DNA from: Anaerolineales bacterium
Lineage (GTDB): Bacteria; Chloroflexota; Anaerolineae; Anaerolineales; Villigracilaceae
Assembly (NCBI GenBank): GCA_016789025.1
Contig: JAEURC010000103.1
Location: 1-32,087 of the forward strand
Reading direction: 5' to 3'
Length of the DNA stretch: 32,087 bases
Part shown: positions 6,254 through 14,743 of the stretch, one piece after another
How the letters are laid out: the number at the start of each line of letters is the position of its first letter
Position numbering within the stretch: the stretch's first letter is position 1
Notes under the pieces: generated by a model
Told to the model about the DNA's origin: nothing
Databases searched by the model: none
What the model saw: the letters and a program-made list of their open reading frames with translations, nothing else
Made by a program: the position numbers and the translations under genes

Positions 6254-7216
6254 ATGAAGAAAATTTCCATCGTTATTCCCGTCTATTTCAATGAATCCAA
6301 CCTGCCGGATACCATTCCGCAACTGCTCTCTTTGGAAGAGAAACTTCCGGGGTATTCTCTCGAACTTGTTTTTGTAGACGATGGTTCAGGGGATCGTTCG
6401 TTGGACGTACTACGTGAATATCATTCTCAAAACCCAGAGAGAATCAAAGTCGTCAAGTTGACTCGCAACTTCGGTTCGATGTCTGCCATTCAGGCTGGGT
6501 TCACCGTGGCGACCGGCGACTGCGTGGGGATGATCTCCGCGGACTTGCAAGACCCGCCGGAGATATTTTTGGACATGGTCTCTCACTGGGAAAAGGGGAG
6601 TAAAGCGGTCTTTGCCGTTCGGCAAGATCGGGATGAACACCTTGTGCAAAAGACGCTATCCAATACCTATTATTCATTGATCCGAAAATTTGCGCTTGCC
6701 GATTACCCCAACGGCGGATTCGACTTCTTCCTCGTTGACCGTCAGGTAGTTGCAGACCTCAACAGAATCCAAGAGAAAAACACGAACATCATGACCCTCG
6801 TCTATTGGCTTGGGTACAAACCCGTGATGATTCCCTACATCCGCAGGCAACGGACGAAAGGGAAATCGCGTTGGACGTTTGCAAAGAAGGTCAAACTTTT
6901 CATTGACACGTTCGTGGCTTTTTCCTTTTTCCCGATCCGCATCCTTTCGGCGTTGGGACTGGTCGTGGCGGTGGGGTCATTTATCTACGGCGGCTATGTT
7001 CTGTTTTACTGGTATTTTTATGGGATCGAAGTCAAGGGCTATGTTCCGATCATCGTTGCGCTGGCGTTCAACTCTGGATTGCAAATGGCGATGCTCGGTG
7101 TGTTGGGCGAGTACCTGTGGCGCACGCTCGACGAAGTCCGCCGGCGACCGCAATTTGTGATTGACGAAATTTATCAAGAGCCAAAGCAATCAGTGAAAGA
7201 AAATACTGGAGAATGA
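6254..7216 (+). CDS. Membrane-anchored family 2 glycosyltransferase (GtrB/DPM1 type)
   Basis: The 320-residue enzyme has a GT-A domain beginning KISIVIPVYFNESN. It has VDDGSGD at 41-47 and the DxxD metal/nucleotide site SADLQDPP at 95-102. Two membrane helices follow at about 225-252 and 262-285, and the tail EYLWRTLDEVRRRPQFVI is typical of the undecaprenyl/dolichyl-phosphate glycosyltransferase group. It probably transfers a sugar from a nucleotide donor to a polyprenyl phosphate at the inner face of the membrane. ATG 6254 gives the conserved start; an upstream in-frame GTG at 6227 adds nine unrelated residues. Its TGA abuts the ATG of the next gene, so the three genes 6254-9264 form an operon for cell-surface glycan modification. 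Confidence 0.88.
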   Translation: MKKISIVIPVYFNESNLPDTIPQLLSLEEKLPGYSLELVFVDDGSGDRSLDVLREYHSQNPERIKVVKLTRNFGSMSAIQAGFTVATGDCVGMISADLQDPPEIFLDMVSHWEKGSKAVFAVRQDRDEHLVQKTLSNTYYSLIRKFALADYPNGGFDFFLVDRQVVADLNRIQEKNTNIMTLVYWLGYKPVMIPYIRRQRTKGKSRWTFAKKVKLFIDTFVAFSFFPIRILSALGLVVAVGSFIYGGYVLFYWYFYGIEVKGYVPIIVALAFNSGLQMAMLGVLGEYLWRTLDEVRRRPQFVIDEIYQEPKQSVKENTGE

Positions 7217-8143
7217 ATGGCTGATTTTTTTGCCCACCCGAATTCTATTGTTGAATCCAAGCAGATCGGAAAAGCCACGCGCGTGTGGGCGTTTGCCCAT
7301 GTGTTGCCCGGCGCCGTGATCGGCGATGACTGCAATATTTGCGATCATGTCTTCATTGAAAATGACGTGGTGGTGGGGAATCGCGTCACGGTCAAATGTG
7401 GCGTGCAGTTGTGGGACGGTATCCGCTTGGAGGACGATGTGTTCGTTGGACCGAACGCCACGTTCACGAATGATCCGTTTCCCCGCAGTAAAAAATATCC
7501 GAAGGAATTTTCCAAGATCGTTGTTCAAAGGGGCGCTTCGATCGGCGCGAACGCGACCATTCTGCCCGGCATCACCATCGGGCAAAATGCGATGGTCGGC
7601 GCGGGAGCGGTGGTCACGAGAAATGTTCCGCCCAACTCGATCGTGATGGGCAATCCTGCGCGAATCGTCAATTATGTGACCGAAAATTTTGAAACCGAAG
7701 AGACGCTCGCGCAACCAGAAAGCGGCAGTCAGGATTTGCCAGTGAAAGGCGCAACGTTGATCCGCCTGCCGGAGATCACAGACTTGCGCGGAAGCCTCAC
7801 GTTTGCCGAATTCCCCGGTCTGTTGCCGTTCGAGCCGCGCCGTATTTTTATGATCTACGATGTGCCGAGCAAAGATGTCCGCGGTGAACATGCCCACAAG
7901 GAATTGCATCAACTCCTCATTTGCGTAAAGGGCGCGTGTTCTGTCGTGTTGGATGACGGAAACGTTCGCGCGGAAGTTCGGCTGGACTCGCCCACCCTCG
8001 GGCTTCACATCCCGCCGAAGGTTTGGGCGACCCAGTACAAATTCACGTCCGACGCGGCGTTGCTTGTGTTTGCTTCCGATGTGTACAAGGCTGAAGATTA
8101 CATCCGCAATTACGATGAATATTTGAAGTCGGTTTCCAAATGA
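7217..8143 (+). CDS. Bifunctional sugar N-acetyltransferase / 3,4-ketoisomerase (WxcM/FdtD-like)
   Basis: The 308-residue protein fuses two enzymes of dTDP-3-acetamido-3,6-dideoxyhexose synthesis. Residues 1-150 form a left-handed beta-helix acyltransferase with hexapeptide repeats ([34 protein letters not shown]), ending MGNPARIV. Residues 178-308 form a cupin of the FdtA/QdtA family with RGSL at 191 and the [11 protein letters not shown] motif (222-232) bearing the active-site histidines. Family knowledge: the C-terminal domain isomerises dTDP-4-keto-6-deoxyglucose to the 3-keto sugar, and the N-terminal domain acetylates the 3-amino sugar. The aminotransferase for the middle step is the next gene, overlapping by four bases. 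Whether the sugar is Fuc3NAc or Qui3NAc cannot be read from the sequence. Confidence 0.88.
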   Translation: MADFFAHPNSIVESKQIGKATRVWAFAHVLPGAVIGDDCNICDHVFIENDVVVGNRVTVKCGVQLWDGIRLEDDVFVGPNATFTNDPFPRSKKYPKEFSKIVVQRGASIGANATILPGITIGQNAMVGAGAVVTRNVPPNSIVMGNPARIVNYVTENFETEETLAQPESGSQDLPVKGATLIRLPEITDLRGSLTFAEFPGLLPFEPRRIFMIYDVPSKDVRGEHAHKELHQLLICVKGACSVVLDDGNVRAEVRLDSPTLGLHIPPKVWATQYKFTSDAALLVFASDVYKAEDYIRNYDEYLKSVSK

Positions 8144-9264
8144 TGAAAACATCTGTGCCGTTTCTCGATATGAAAGCGCAGTACGATGAACTGCGCGAGG
8201 AACTCGATCAGGCGTATCAGCGCGTGATGGATTCGGGTTGGTATATTCTCAGCGATGAAGTGCGCGCCTTCGAACAGGAGTTTGCGGATTATCTCGGCGT
8301 CAAACATTGCGTTGGCGTGGGCAATGGACTTGAAGCGCTTCAGTTGATTTTCATGGCGTATGGAATTGGAGCGGGGGATGAGGTGATCGTGCCATCCAAC
8401 ACGTACATCGCGTCGTGGCTGTCGGTATCTTATGTTGGAGCGACGCCGATTCCCGTCGAACCGAATCCGTCCACTCACAACATTGATCCTTCGCGCATCG
8501 CCCAAGCCATCACCAAGCGGACGAAGGCGATCATGCCTGTGCATCTGTATGGTCAGCCAACGGAGATGACCGAGATCTGGAAACTTGCCGAGCAACATGG
8601 ATTGCGAATCGTGGAAGATTCTGCGCAAGCGCACGGCGTGAAGTACATTGACAAGATGGCGGGGAATTTAGGTTCTGCCGCCGCGTTCAGTTTTTATCCC
8701 ACAAAGAATCTCGGCGCGTTCGGCGACGCGGGCGCGGTGACAACCAATGATGACGAAATCGCAGATAAGATTCGCGTGCTGAGAAATTACGGCTCGCGCA
8801 AAAAATATTACAACGAGGTAAAGGGACATAACTCGCGGCTCGACCCGTTGCAAGCCGCGTTCTTGCGTGTGAAGTTGAAATATCTTGATGAATGGAATGC
8901 GCGCCGCACCAGCCTTGCAAAATATTACATTGAACATCTCAACGGACTGCCCGGACTTGGTTTGCCGATCACCGCGTCGCAGACGGAACATGGCTGGCAT
9001 ATCTTTGTCGTCACTCACGATGATCGCGACAGACTCAAATCGCATCTCGATGAACACGGCGTGGATACGTTGATTCACTACCCCGTCCCGCCGCATCTTT
9101 CTGAGGCGTATGCCGACATCGGCTACAAAGCGGGTGATTTTCCCCTGTCGGAAAAACTTGCGAATCGCGTGTTGAGCCTGCCCATCGGTCCGCACGTGAC
9201 GCGGGAACAAGCGGATTATGTAGTTGAGCAGATCAGGGAATTTTGTCTTTCAAGCAGGTCGTGA
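8140..9264 (+). CDS. DegT/DnrJ/EryC1 family PLP aminotransferase (FdtB/QdtB-like)
   Basis: The 374-residue PLP enzyme starts [16 protein letters not shown], the family N-terminus, and has [12 protein letters not shown] for phosphate binding. EDSAQAHG (159-166) carries the Asp that contacts the pyridine nitrogen. Lys189 in [16 protein letters not shown] forms the Schiff base. It overlaps the isomerase/acetyltransferase gene by ATGA. Together they give the complete ketoisomerase, 3-aminotransferase and 3-N-acetyltransferase route, so the likely substrate is dTDP-3-keto-6-deoxyhexose with glutamate as donor. The dTDP-glucose synthase and dehydratase are not in the window. A second ATG at 8143 is equally possible as the start. 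Confidence 0.9.
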   Translation: MMKTSVPFLDMKAQYDELREELDQAYQRVMDSGWYILSDEVRAFEQEFADYLGVKHCVGVGNGLEALQLIFMAYGIGAGDEVIVPSNTYIASWLSVSYVGATPIPVEPNPSTHNIDPSRIAQAITKRTKAIMPVHLYGQPTEMTEIWKLAEQHGLRIVEDSAQAHGVKYIDKMAGNLGSAAAFSFYPTKNLGAFGDAGAVTTNDDEIADKIRVLRNYGSRKKYYNEVKGHNSRLDPLQAAFLRVKLKYLDEWNARRTSLAKYYIEHLNGLPGLGLPITASQTEHGWHIFVVTHDDRDRLKSHLDEHGVDTLIHYPVPPHLSEAYADIGYKAGDFPLSEKLANRVLSLPIGPHVTREQADYVVEQIREFCLSSRS

Positions 9265-10359
9265 CTTGACGACCGCAAAACGCTCTTTCATGCGCAGGAA
9301 GAACTTTTCGAACGCTTCGTATGAGACGACAGACATGGCGACCGTGATCAGGAATGCAAGTAATAGTCCTGCGGCGGGTTCTGCGAGTTCTCTGGTTGGC
9401 TCTATATATTGATGGACGATCCGATTCGCAAGATAAATGCCCAGCTTGTGATACACATATAACCCATACGATATCTTTCCAAGATAGGTGAGTGGTTTGA
9501 TCCTGAGCAGAGGCGAGATCGCCCAAAGATTTCCTTGCGTCAACGAATAGATGATGAGCGAAGTGCCGATTCCCACGAGAGGGTAGGTATACATTAACTC
9601 CCATTGAATTTTTTGCACATTGGGCAACTGTGTCACCTGCCATAGCGCGAGGATGCCGAGCGCGAGCCAGATGAGATTCGGGATTTTCTTCAATGGCTTA
9701 TCGAGTATGCCAAGTCCGATGACGATGCCCCCAAGCACGGAGTCAAAATGCGAAAACGGCAATACCCAGATGTCGGGATGGTTCGTGCCGCGATAGATCA
9801 TGAAGGCGCGGATGAATGTGCCTAGTAAGCCCATACTCAAGAGGATCAAACCCGCAGTGGATGTTTTTCGCCGATATAAAAAGAGCAAGACCCACGGGAT
9901 GAACAAATAGACTTGTTCTTCATATGAAATCGTCCATAAGTGATTCGAGTACAAGATCGCATTGTTATATCCCCAGCGCGCCGCCATGAAGTTGTCGGTA
10001 AACGTCAACATTCCCAGCGCGCGCGTGGTCAACGAGTTGCTCCAGCCCTCCTGTTGAATGGTCAATGTGACCGCGATAAGAAAGAACAACACATACAGGG
10101 GCCAGATGCGGAATGCCCGGCGGATATAGAAGTTCTTGACCGTTACGGTTCCAGTTGCTTGATATTCTGCATACAACAATCGTGAGAATAAAAAGGCGGA
10201 GAGGCATAGAAACAGATCAACACCCATCCAGCCGTATCTTGCCGTCACCTCCCAGGATGGAATGAGGGCTGAATAACCCGCATGGTGAATGAGCACCAAC
10301 AGGAAGGCAAAGAATCGTAGGCTATCGAGTTCGGGGATGTAAAATCCGCTTTTTTTCAT
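9250..10359 (-). CDS. Acyltransferase family 3 (OafA/YrhL-like) membrane protein
   Basis: The 369-residue protein has about ten membrane helices. It begins with [22 protein letters not shown], with the catalytic-type histidines at 25-26 of helix 1. [17 protein letters not shown] is the counterpart of the family's WSLSVEEQFYL motif, and RIWPLY gives the Arg-containing loop. Such proteins O-acylate cell-surface polysaccharides or lipids. The gene is convergent with the aminotransferase gene and their 3' ends overlap by 15 bases, so no terminator separates them. The context suggests decoration of the glycan made by the operon on the other strand. No clear ribosome binding site precedes the ATG at 10359. 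Confidence 0.9.
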   Translation of the reverse strand: MKKSGFYIPELDSLRFFAFLLVLIHHAGYSALIPSWEVTARYGWMGVDLFLCLSAFLFSRLLYAEYQATGTVTVKNFYIRRAFRIWPLYVLFFLIAVTLTIQQEGWSNSLTTRALGMLTFTDNFMAARWGYNNAILYSNHLWTISYEEQVYLFIPWVLLFLYRRKTSTAGLILLSMGLLGTFIRAFMIYRGTNHPDIWVLPFSHFDSVLGGIVIGLGILDKPLKKIPNLIWLALGILALWQVTQLPNVQKIQWELMYTYPLVGIGTSLIIYSLTQGNLWAISPLLRIKPLTYLGKISYGLYVYHKLGIYLANRIVHQYIEPTRELAEPAAGLLLAFLITVAMSVVSYEAFEKFFLRMKERFAVVKSRPA

Positions 10360-10383
10360 GGATATTTTTTCAAAATAAAATTT

Positions 10384-10412
10384 TTCACACAGAACGCCCG
10401 ATATGTTATCAT
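10384..10412 (+). promoter_or_regulatory. Predicted sigma-70 promoter for the polyprenol/phytol kinase-like gene
   Basis: TTCACA (10384-10389) and TATCAT (10407-10412) are spaced by exactly 17 bases, in the AT-rich gap between two divergent genes. The start codon is 20 bases after the -10 box, with GAGGA at 10425-10429. Confidence 0.55.
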
Positions 10413-10432
10413 GGTTTCAACCCTGAGGAACT

Positions 10433-11134
10433 ATGTCACCTTATATTGCCGCGCTTCTAACATTTGCCATTGCCCTTGTTTTTCTTCGGCTGATGGATTT
10501 TCTGGCTCATCGCGGCTTGATCGAAAGCCGCTTGAGCCGCAAACTCATCCACATCGGCACGGGCCCGATCTTCGTCCTGTGCTGGCTCATGTTCACTGAT
10601 GAAGCGATCTCTCGCTGGCTTGCCGCGCTTGTGCCGCTGGTCATCACGATTCAATTTGCGCTGGTCGGCTTGGGCATTGTCAAAGACGAAGCCGCCGTCA
10701 AAGCCATGTCGCGGACGGGCGATCCGCGCGAGATTCTACGCGGTCCGTTATTTTATGGGATCGTGTTCGTTGCAATGACGCTGATCTATTGGAAGGATTC
10801 GCTCATCGGCATCCCCGCGCTGATGATCCTGTGCGGCGGCGACGGAGTTGCCGACATCGTGGGCCGCCGCGTCAATTCCCCGAAGTGGTTCTGGTCGCGC
10901 GAAAAAAGCGTTGCCGGCTCCCTCAGCGTTTTCTTCGGCGGCTGGCTGTTGACGATGTTCATCTTCACGATCTATGTTTGGCTGGGCGCGTTCAGCGGAC
11001 CCACTACGCGATTTGTTTTGCCCGTTGCGTTTGTCGCTTTGGGAGCTACGCTGGTTGAGTCTCTGCCGTTCAAAGATATTGATAACATCACGATCACTCT
11101 CGCTTGCGTGATCGTTGGGTCGCTGGTCTTCTAG
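10433..11134 (+). CDS. Diacylglycerol/polyprenol kinase family membrane protein (phytol/dolichol kinase-like)
   Basis: The 233-residue protein has about seven membrane helices. Motifs of the SEC59/VTE5 group are visible: SRKLIHIGTGP (about residues 34-44), CGGDGVADIVGRR, EKSVAGSLSVFFGG and the C-terminal ESLPFKDIDNITI. Members use CTP to phosphorylate a polyprenol, phytol or dolichol, or are cytidylyltransferase relatives. It would generate an isoprenoid phosphate at the membrane, which fits a neighbourhood containing a polyprenyl-phosphate glycosyltransferase, but the substrate is not determined. Its TAG (11132-11134) overlaps the stop of the convergent PIG-L gene within a CTAG. Confidence 0.83.
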   Translation: MSPYIAALLTFAIALVFLRLMDFLAHRGLIESRLSRKLIHIGTGPIFVLCWLMFTDEAISRWLAALVPLVITIQFALVGLGIVKDEAAVKAMSRTGDPREILRGPLFYGIVFVAMTLIYWKDSLIGIPALMILCGGDGVADIVGRRVNSPKWFWSREKSVAGSLSVFFGGWLLTMFIFTIYVWLGAFSGPTTRFVLPVAFVALGATLVESLPFKDIDNITITLACVIVGSLVF

Positions 11135-11871
11135 CCCGCTTTCTCTTCCCCATCCTTTTTCAGAATCATCACGCGATAACTCTCGGCATATTTTATGCCC
11201 TTATCTTTGGCTTCCTCTTCCGCCCAACCCGTAATCCATTTGCCGACTTCATCCACAGGAATTTGACTCGCGTGTTGTTGCAGCGCTTTGATCTTGACAT
11301 CCAGCGTCTCGGTGATGTCAACCCACGTATCGGATTTTTCCGAACCGTGGACGTATAACCGCTTCACCTCATGCGGTTCATACCCAGCCGCAAGCAGGTC
11401 GGTGAACATCAGCCGACTCCCCGCTGACGGGAAGACCGCCGTCGTTGCCGCCTCCGCCGCGGCGCGATGGTCGGGATGATTCACATATTCATTGCTATAA
11501 AACCACGTTTCGGGATTGCCGCAGAGGACTGTATCAGGCTTGAATTGGCGGATGAGGCGCGTCAAATCTTTGCGGAGTTGGATCGTCGGCTCCAATTCCC
11601 CGTCGGGATAACGCATGAAGACCGTCTCCTTGACCCCGAGAACGGCATTCGCCGCGAGTTGTTCCTTTTCACGAAGATCGGCGAGTTCCTTTTTATGACT
11701 CCCATCTTTTGCGGGATCGTTCGAACCCGAATCGCCGCTGGTGATCACAACGGAAATAATTTCGCATCCTGCCTTCGCCCATTTGGCAAGCGTGCCGCCG
11801 ATGCCAAATTCCTGATCGTCGGGATGTGCCTGAATGGTCATTGCAATTTTAGGAATATATTCTTCGGTCAT
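11131..11871 (-). CDS. PIG-L family (LmbE-like) N-deacetylase
   Basis: The 246-residue Zn-dependent deacetylase starts at ATG 11871, preceded on the minus strand by AGGAGACTT; longer frames upstream run into a dispersed repeat and are rejected. The N-terminus AMTIQAHPDDQEFGIGG carries the zinc-binding HPDD motif, and NHPDHRAAAEA carries the distal histidines. The family removes acetyl groups from N-acetylglucosaminyl conjugates such as GlcNAc-inositol or the bacillithiol precursor. No ligase or glycosyltransferase partner for thiol synthesis is in the window, so the substrate is open. It lies downstream of the methyltransferase on the same strand, separated by a composite inverted repeat. Confidence 0.87.
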   Translation of the reverse strand: MTEEYIPKIAMTIQAHPDDQEFGIGGTLAKWAKAGCEIISVVITSGDSGSNDPAKDGSHKKELADLREKEQLAANAVLGVKETVFMRYPDGELEPTIQLRKDLTRLIRQFKPDTVLCGNPETWFYSNEYVNHPDHRAAAEAATTAVFPSAGSRLMFTDLLAAGYEPHEVKRLYVHGSEKSDTWVDITETLDVKIKALQQHASQIPVDEVGKWITGWAEEEAKDKGIKYAESYRVMILKKDGEEKAG

Positions 11872-11892
11872 AAGTCTCCTGTTTGTATTCTT

Positions 11893-12010
11893 CATTGCGA
11901 GGAGCGACCCTGAGCAAAAGCGAAGGGGAGCGACGAAGCAATCTCCCTTGTCGTGTTGGAGACATCGTCCTCGTAGGGGATTGCTTCGCCCTATCGGGCT
12001 CGCAATGACG
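11893..12010. repeat. Composite inverted repeat with CATTGCGAGGAGCG / CTCGCAATGACG ends
   Basis: The left arm at 11893-11946 reads CATTGCGAGGAGCGA to CGAAGCAATCTCCC. The right arm at 11976-12010 reads GGGGATTGCTTCGCCC to GGGCTCGCAATGACG and is its imperfect reverse complement. A similar element is at 31355-31449 and a single arm at 5861-5894. It contains no plausible gene and separates two minus-strand genes. Confidence 0.7.
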
Positions 12011-12016
12011 GGTAGT

Positions 12017-12919
12017 TTATTTCTTCCTTCCAACCGCCAACATCTTATTTTGGATCTTGAACACCTTGAAAAATAATTTCACGAACGGCAATAATATATT
12101 GACGAGCAGTTGTGACTTGAACAATTTCTTCAAATAAAATTCGTACGGGAAAGACAGTTCATGGAATTTGTGCAGATCGATCACTTCAAACCCAACGGAC
12201 TCAAAGAGTCGTTTCATCTCGTGCGTTGAAAAAATTTGTTTATGCCCGAAGAGATGCGACGAATACATCGCGTCCAAGAAAGTGGGGAACCTGCCGCCGC
12301 TGAGACGATACGTTAGCTCGCCAAAGCGATGATAAAAACTGTCGCGGCAGGGGGTATCGATCAGCAACAAGCCTCCCTGCTTCAACACCCTCGCCGCAGA
12401 CTGCAACGTCTGCATCGGATAATTCACGTGCTCGATCACATCCCACAATGTGACTGCGTCGAAGAATGTCGCGTAGCCAGATTGCCAATGATCGCTTTCG
12501 ATCGGATGTTTGTCAACGACGAGTCGATGTTTTGACTTTGCATATTGTGCGCGGCTGTCGCTCAATTCAATGCCGATCACTTCCGCGCCTTGTTGTTTCA
12601 ACAGCGATAGAAATAATCCGCCGCCGCAACCGATGTCGAGTACTTTGGCGTCTTGGAGGGGGAGATGTCCTTTGACGATATTCGCCTGGTTGTCGAATTT
12701 TTTCGCGTTCGCTTGTAACTGCGTCTCGATGTACGCGGCAACTTCATCGGTCAGTTGGGAGGCGTCAATTTCAGGTGAGATAGATTCAATAGGGTCGAGA
12801 TAGTCAATGAAATGGAATCCACTCTTTGAAACGAACACATTTGCATTCTTCAGCTTATACGTCAAACGCCCGCCCTCACGCGGATTCTTTTTCAGCGCGT
12901 CTATATTTTCCATGCTCAT
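12017..12919 (-). CDS. Class I SAM-dependent methyltransferase (Methyltransf_23 type)
   Basis: The 301-residue protein has a SAM-binding fold. VLDIGCGGGLFLSLLKQQG is motif I, EVIGIELSDSRAQYAK holds the acidic motif II residue, and FDAVTLWDVIEHV is motif IV. A C-terminal basic, hydrophobic segment (LLVNILLPFVKLFFKVFK) could attach it to the membrane. Such enzymes are common in surface-polysaccharide and lipid loci, but the substrate cannot be inferred. ATG 12919 is preferred over an upstream TTG at 12994, although no ribosome binding site is obvious at either; an ATG at 12913 is a further option. Confidence 0.78.
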   Translation of the reverse strand: MSMENIDALKKNPREGGRLTYKLKNANVFVSKSGFHFIDYLDPIESISPEIDASQLTDEVAAYIETQLQANAKKFDNQANIVKGHLPLQDAKVLDIGCGGGLFLSLLKQQGAEVIGIELSDSRAQYAKSKHRLVVDKHPIESDHWQSGYATFFDAVTLWDVIEHVNYPMQTLQSAARVLKQGGLLLIDTPCRDSFYHRFGELTYRLSGGRFPTFLDAMYSSHLFGHKQIFSTHEMKRLFESVGFEVIDLHKFHELSFPYEFYLKKLFKSQLLVNILLPFVKLFFKVFKIQNKMLAVGRKK

Positions 12920-13034
12920 AGGGGGCGATTGTAACCGAAGATGTTCGGCCGGGCTTTCTCTGTAAGAGTGAGCGATCAAAATGCCAGCCCTCAAGAGAAG
13001 ATTGGCTTAATTCGCGTCCACTCTACGGTTGAAA

Positions 13035-13865
13035 TTACGGAGTTCCCCCCAACGAGGAGGGCGCGCCGACTTCCGCGTCGGTGAGATCAAGCCCAATGTT
13101 GATCGTCGCGGCATAACCGTTCGCGTTATCGCCCGTGATGTCGAGCAGTAATTGGTCGCCTCCGTTGTTGAAAATCCCGTCAGAAGCGTTGAACGTGTTG
13201 CGTTGACCTTTCGCTGCGTAAGGCTGCGCAGAATAGACTTGATCCGTCAGCGACTCGTCGAAGAAGAACTGCGACACGAACTCGTACGCGTTTCCATCCG
13301 TGTCAGTAATGCGGATCATAAAGTGAATGTGAACCGTTCTGCCCGAATACCAGCCTGGGTAAATGGTGAGGAATTGCGCTTTGCCTGTTGCGTCCGTGAG
13401 TTGATAGCCGCGTAAAAACTTTTGACCGACCGTGTTGAATGTTCGATCTGTTACGCCCGAGTAAATGCCCGCCGCGTCGCAGTGCCAGATATCCACTTGC
13501 GCGCTTTCGATTGGGTCGCAACTGTTTTGCGAAACATTATAGACGCCAATTGCAAGTGTAAGCAGAACACCCTCCTTCACCGAATTATTAGACGGCTCTG
13601 AGCGAACATCGGAACGATTCAATTGTTCATCCACGAAGTAGGGTCCAAGCGTTAACTCAGGTCGTGCCACGCACGAAAGCGCCGCTTGCGTTGCGGCAGG
13701 CGGGGCGGTTGGTGAATCGGTCGCCGCAATCAGCGTCGGCATCACCGTGCTCGCTACCTCAGGCGCGATGCACGAAGCAAGGAACGCCGCGCCCCCAATG
13801 CCAAGGATTTTGAGCGCATCCCTCCGGCTGAGAATCAGGCCTACGAGTTTATCGTCGTTTTCCAT
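13035..13865 (-). CDS. Tat-exported lipoprotein intradiol ring-cleavage dioxygenase
   Basis: The 276-residue protein starts at ATG 13865 with AAAGGA upstream. The N-terminus has a twin-arginine motif SRRDALKIL (13-21) followed by a lipobox L-A-S-C, with Cys32 lipidated. A Pro/Thr/Ala linker leads to the intradiol dioxygenase domain. Non-heme Fe(III) ligands are visible as Tyr135 (GIYSGV), Tyr173 (YPGWYSGR), His179 and His181 (TVHIH). Cytoplasmic relatives cleave catechol or protocatechuate; secreted, anchored forms have no firmly known substrate and may act on phenolics outside the cell. It is the last gene of the minus-strand cluster 13035-15805, 50 bases after a small membrane protein. Confidence 0.88.
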   Translation of the reverse strand: MENDDKLVGLILSRRDALKILGIGGAAFLASCIAPEVASTVMPTLIAATDSPTAPPAATQAALSCVARPELTLGPYFVDEQLNRSDVRSEPSNNSVKEGVLLTLAIGVYNVSQNSCDPIESAQVDIWHCDAAGIYSGVTDRTFNTVGQKFLRGYQLTDATGKAQFLTIYPGWYSGRTVHIHFMIRITDTDGNAYEFVSQFFFDESLTDQVYSAQPYAAKGQRNTFNASDGIFNNGGDQLLLDITGDNANGYAATINIGLDLTDAEVGAPSSLGGTP

Positions 13866-13915
13866 GATCAATTTCCTTTCGGCGTTTGGTAATTCAACAG
13901 TGTTCTCTTGAAATA

Positions 13916-14332
13916 TCACGAACGCGATGTGGTTTCGAGCGGTTTGATACGTTTCCAATTGCCAGCCGCGAATGCCGCAAGCCCAAACAGTTCCACGATT
14001 CTTCCCGCAAGGGCGAACCCGTTAGCCCCAAACAGGCTTTGCGCGACAACGAGCAAGATGCCTGTATTCAATAATACGAATGCCGCCCAACTTAACTTTT
14101 CATTTCCACGTGGAGCGTCGCTGGAAAATCGTGGCGCGATCCAGAATACCATGCCCATGGTCAATTGCACCATCCAACCCATGAATGCGAATTCGATATG
14201 CAGGGGCAGTAGATTCCAAAGCGCTGGCAGGTACGGAATCCCTTTATTTGCCAGCAATAGTCCGCCGACGGTAAATCCCAGCACAACATAGATCAGCGAG
14301 GCGCGGATCAAGTAAACGCTCAGGCGCGGCAT
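13916..14332 (-). CDS. Four-helix membrane protein, paralogue of the adjacent gene
   Basis: The 138-residue protein has four predicted membrane helices. HIEFAFMGWMVQLTMGMVFWIAPRF matches, position for position, HMLTFGWLTQLIFGVAFWMFPKY in the neighbouring 135-residue protein, including the leading His, G-W, Q-L and the closing F-W-x-x-P. Its start follows the neighbour's TAG with no gap. Both resemble half-size pieces of NnrS or heme-copper-oxidase-like membrane proteins, in which a helix histidine binds heme. The exact function is unknown. No other metal-binding cluster is visible. Confidence 0.7.
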   Translation of the reverse strand: MPRLSVYLIRASLIYVVLGFTVGGLLLANKGIPYLPALWNLLPLHIEFAFMGWMVQLTMGMVFWIAPRFSSDAPRGNEKLSWAAFVLLNTGILLVVAQSLFGANGFALAGRIVELFGLAAFAAGNWKRIKPLETTSRS

Positions 14333-14740
14333 CTATCGTTCCTTGACGCGGGTCCAGGTGTTGATCGCAAAGACGACACCGGAAAGCCATTGTAAAAGAG
14401 CGGAGGCGACCATCGTCCAGCCGCTCAACGCGGAGGGAGTTGTGGCGTTGATTGGTTCGGCGATAACTCGCAAGACCAGGCCGGCATTGAGCGAGATGAA
14501 AGTTACCCAGCCCAGCCATTCATGCCCGCGCGGATTGGCGGGGCTGTACTTGGGGAACATCCAAAACGCGACGCCGAAGATCAATTGGGTGAGCCAGCCG
14601 AAGGTGAGCATGTGGAAGTAGGCGGGGAAGAACCCGGTGATCGGGCTTGCGGCTGGCAACGCCAAAACAATTCCAGCGATGAGCGCGAAGAGCAGGTATA
14701 AAAGCGCGGCTTTCAGGAACCAGCGAGTGAGGATAGGCAT
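14333..14740 (-). CDS. Four-helix membrane protein, paralogue of the adjacent gene
   Basis: The 135-residue protein has four membrane helices and the motif HMLTFGWLTQLIFGVAFW, followed by PKYSPANPRGHEWLGW. The downstream paralogue has PRFSSDAPRGNEKLSW at the same place. The two genes therefore arose by tandem duplication. This gene starts three bases after the NnrS-like stop. The conserved His at the start of helix 2 is a candidate heme ligand. It probably works with the NnrS-like protein, perhaps as a subunit or sensor. Confidence 0.7.
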   Translation of the reverse strand: MPILTRWFLKAALLYLLFALIAGIVLALPAASPITGFFPAYFHMLTFGWLTQLIFGVAFWMFPKYSPANPRGHEWLGWVTFISLNAGLVLRVIAEPINATTPSALSGWTMVASALLQWLSGVVFAINTWTRVKER

Positions 14741-14743
14741 GGT

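Noticed and set aside
7190..8152. Long minus-strand open frame (320 codons) opposite the ketoisomerase/acetyltransferase
   Set aside because: It lies wholly on the complementary strand of a clearly coding gene, has no recognisable motif and owes its length to codon bias.
11872..12033. N-terminal extension of the PIG-L protein
   Set aside because: It is encoded by the dispersed composite repeat and precedes a good ribosome binding site and start at 11871.
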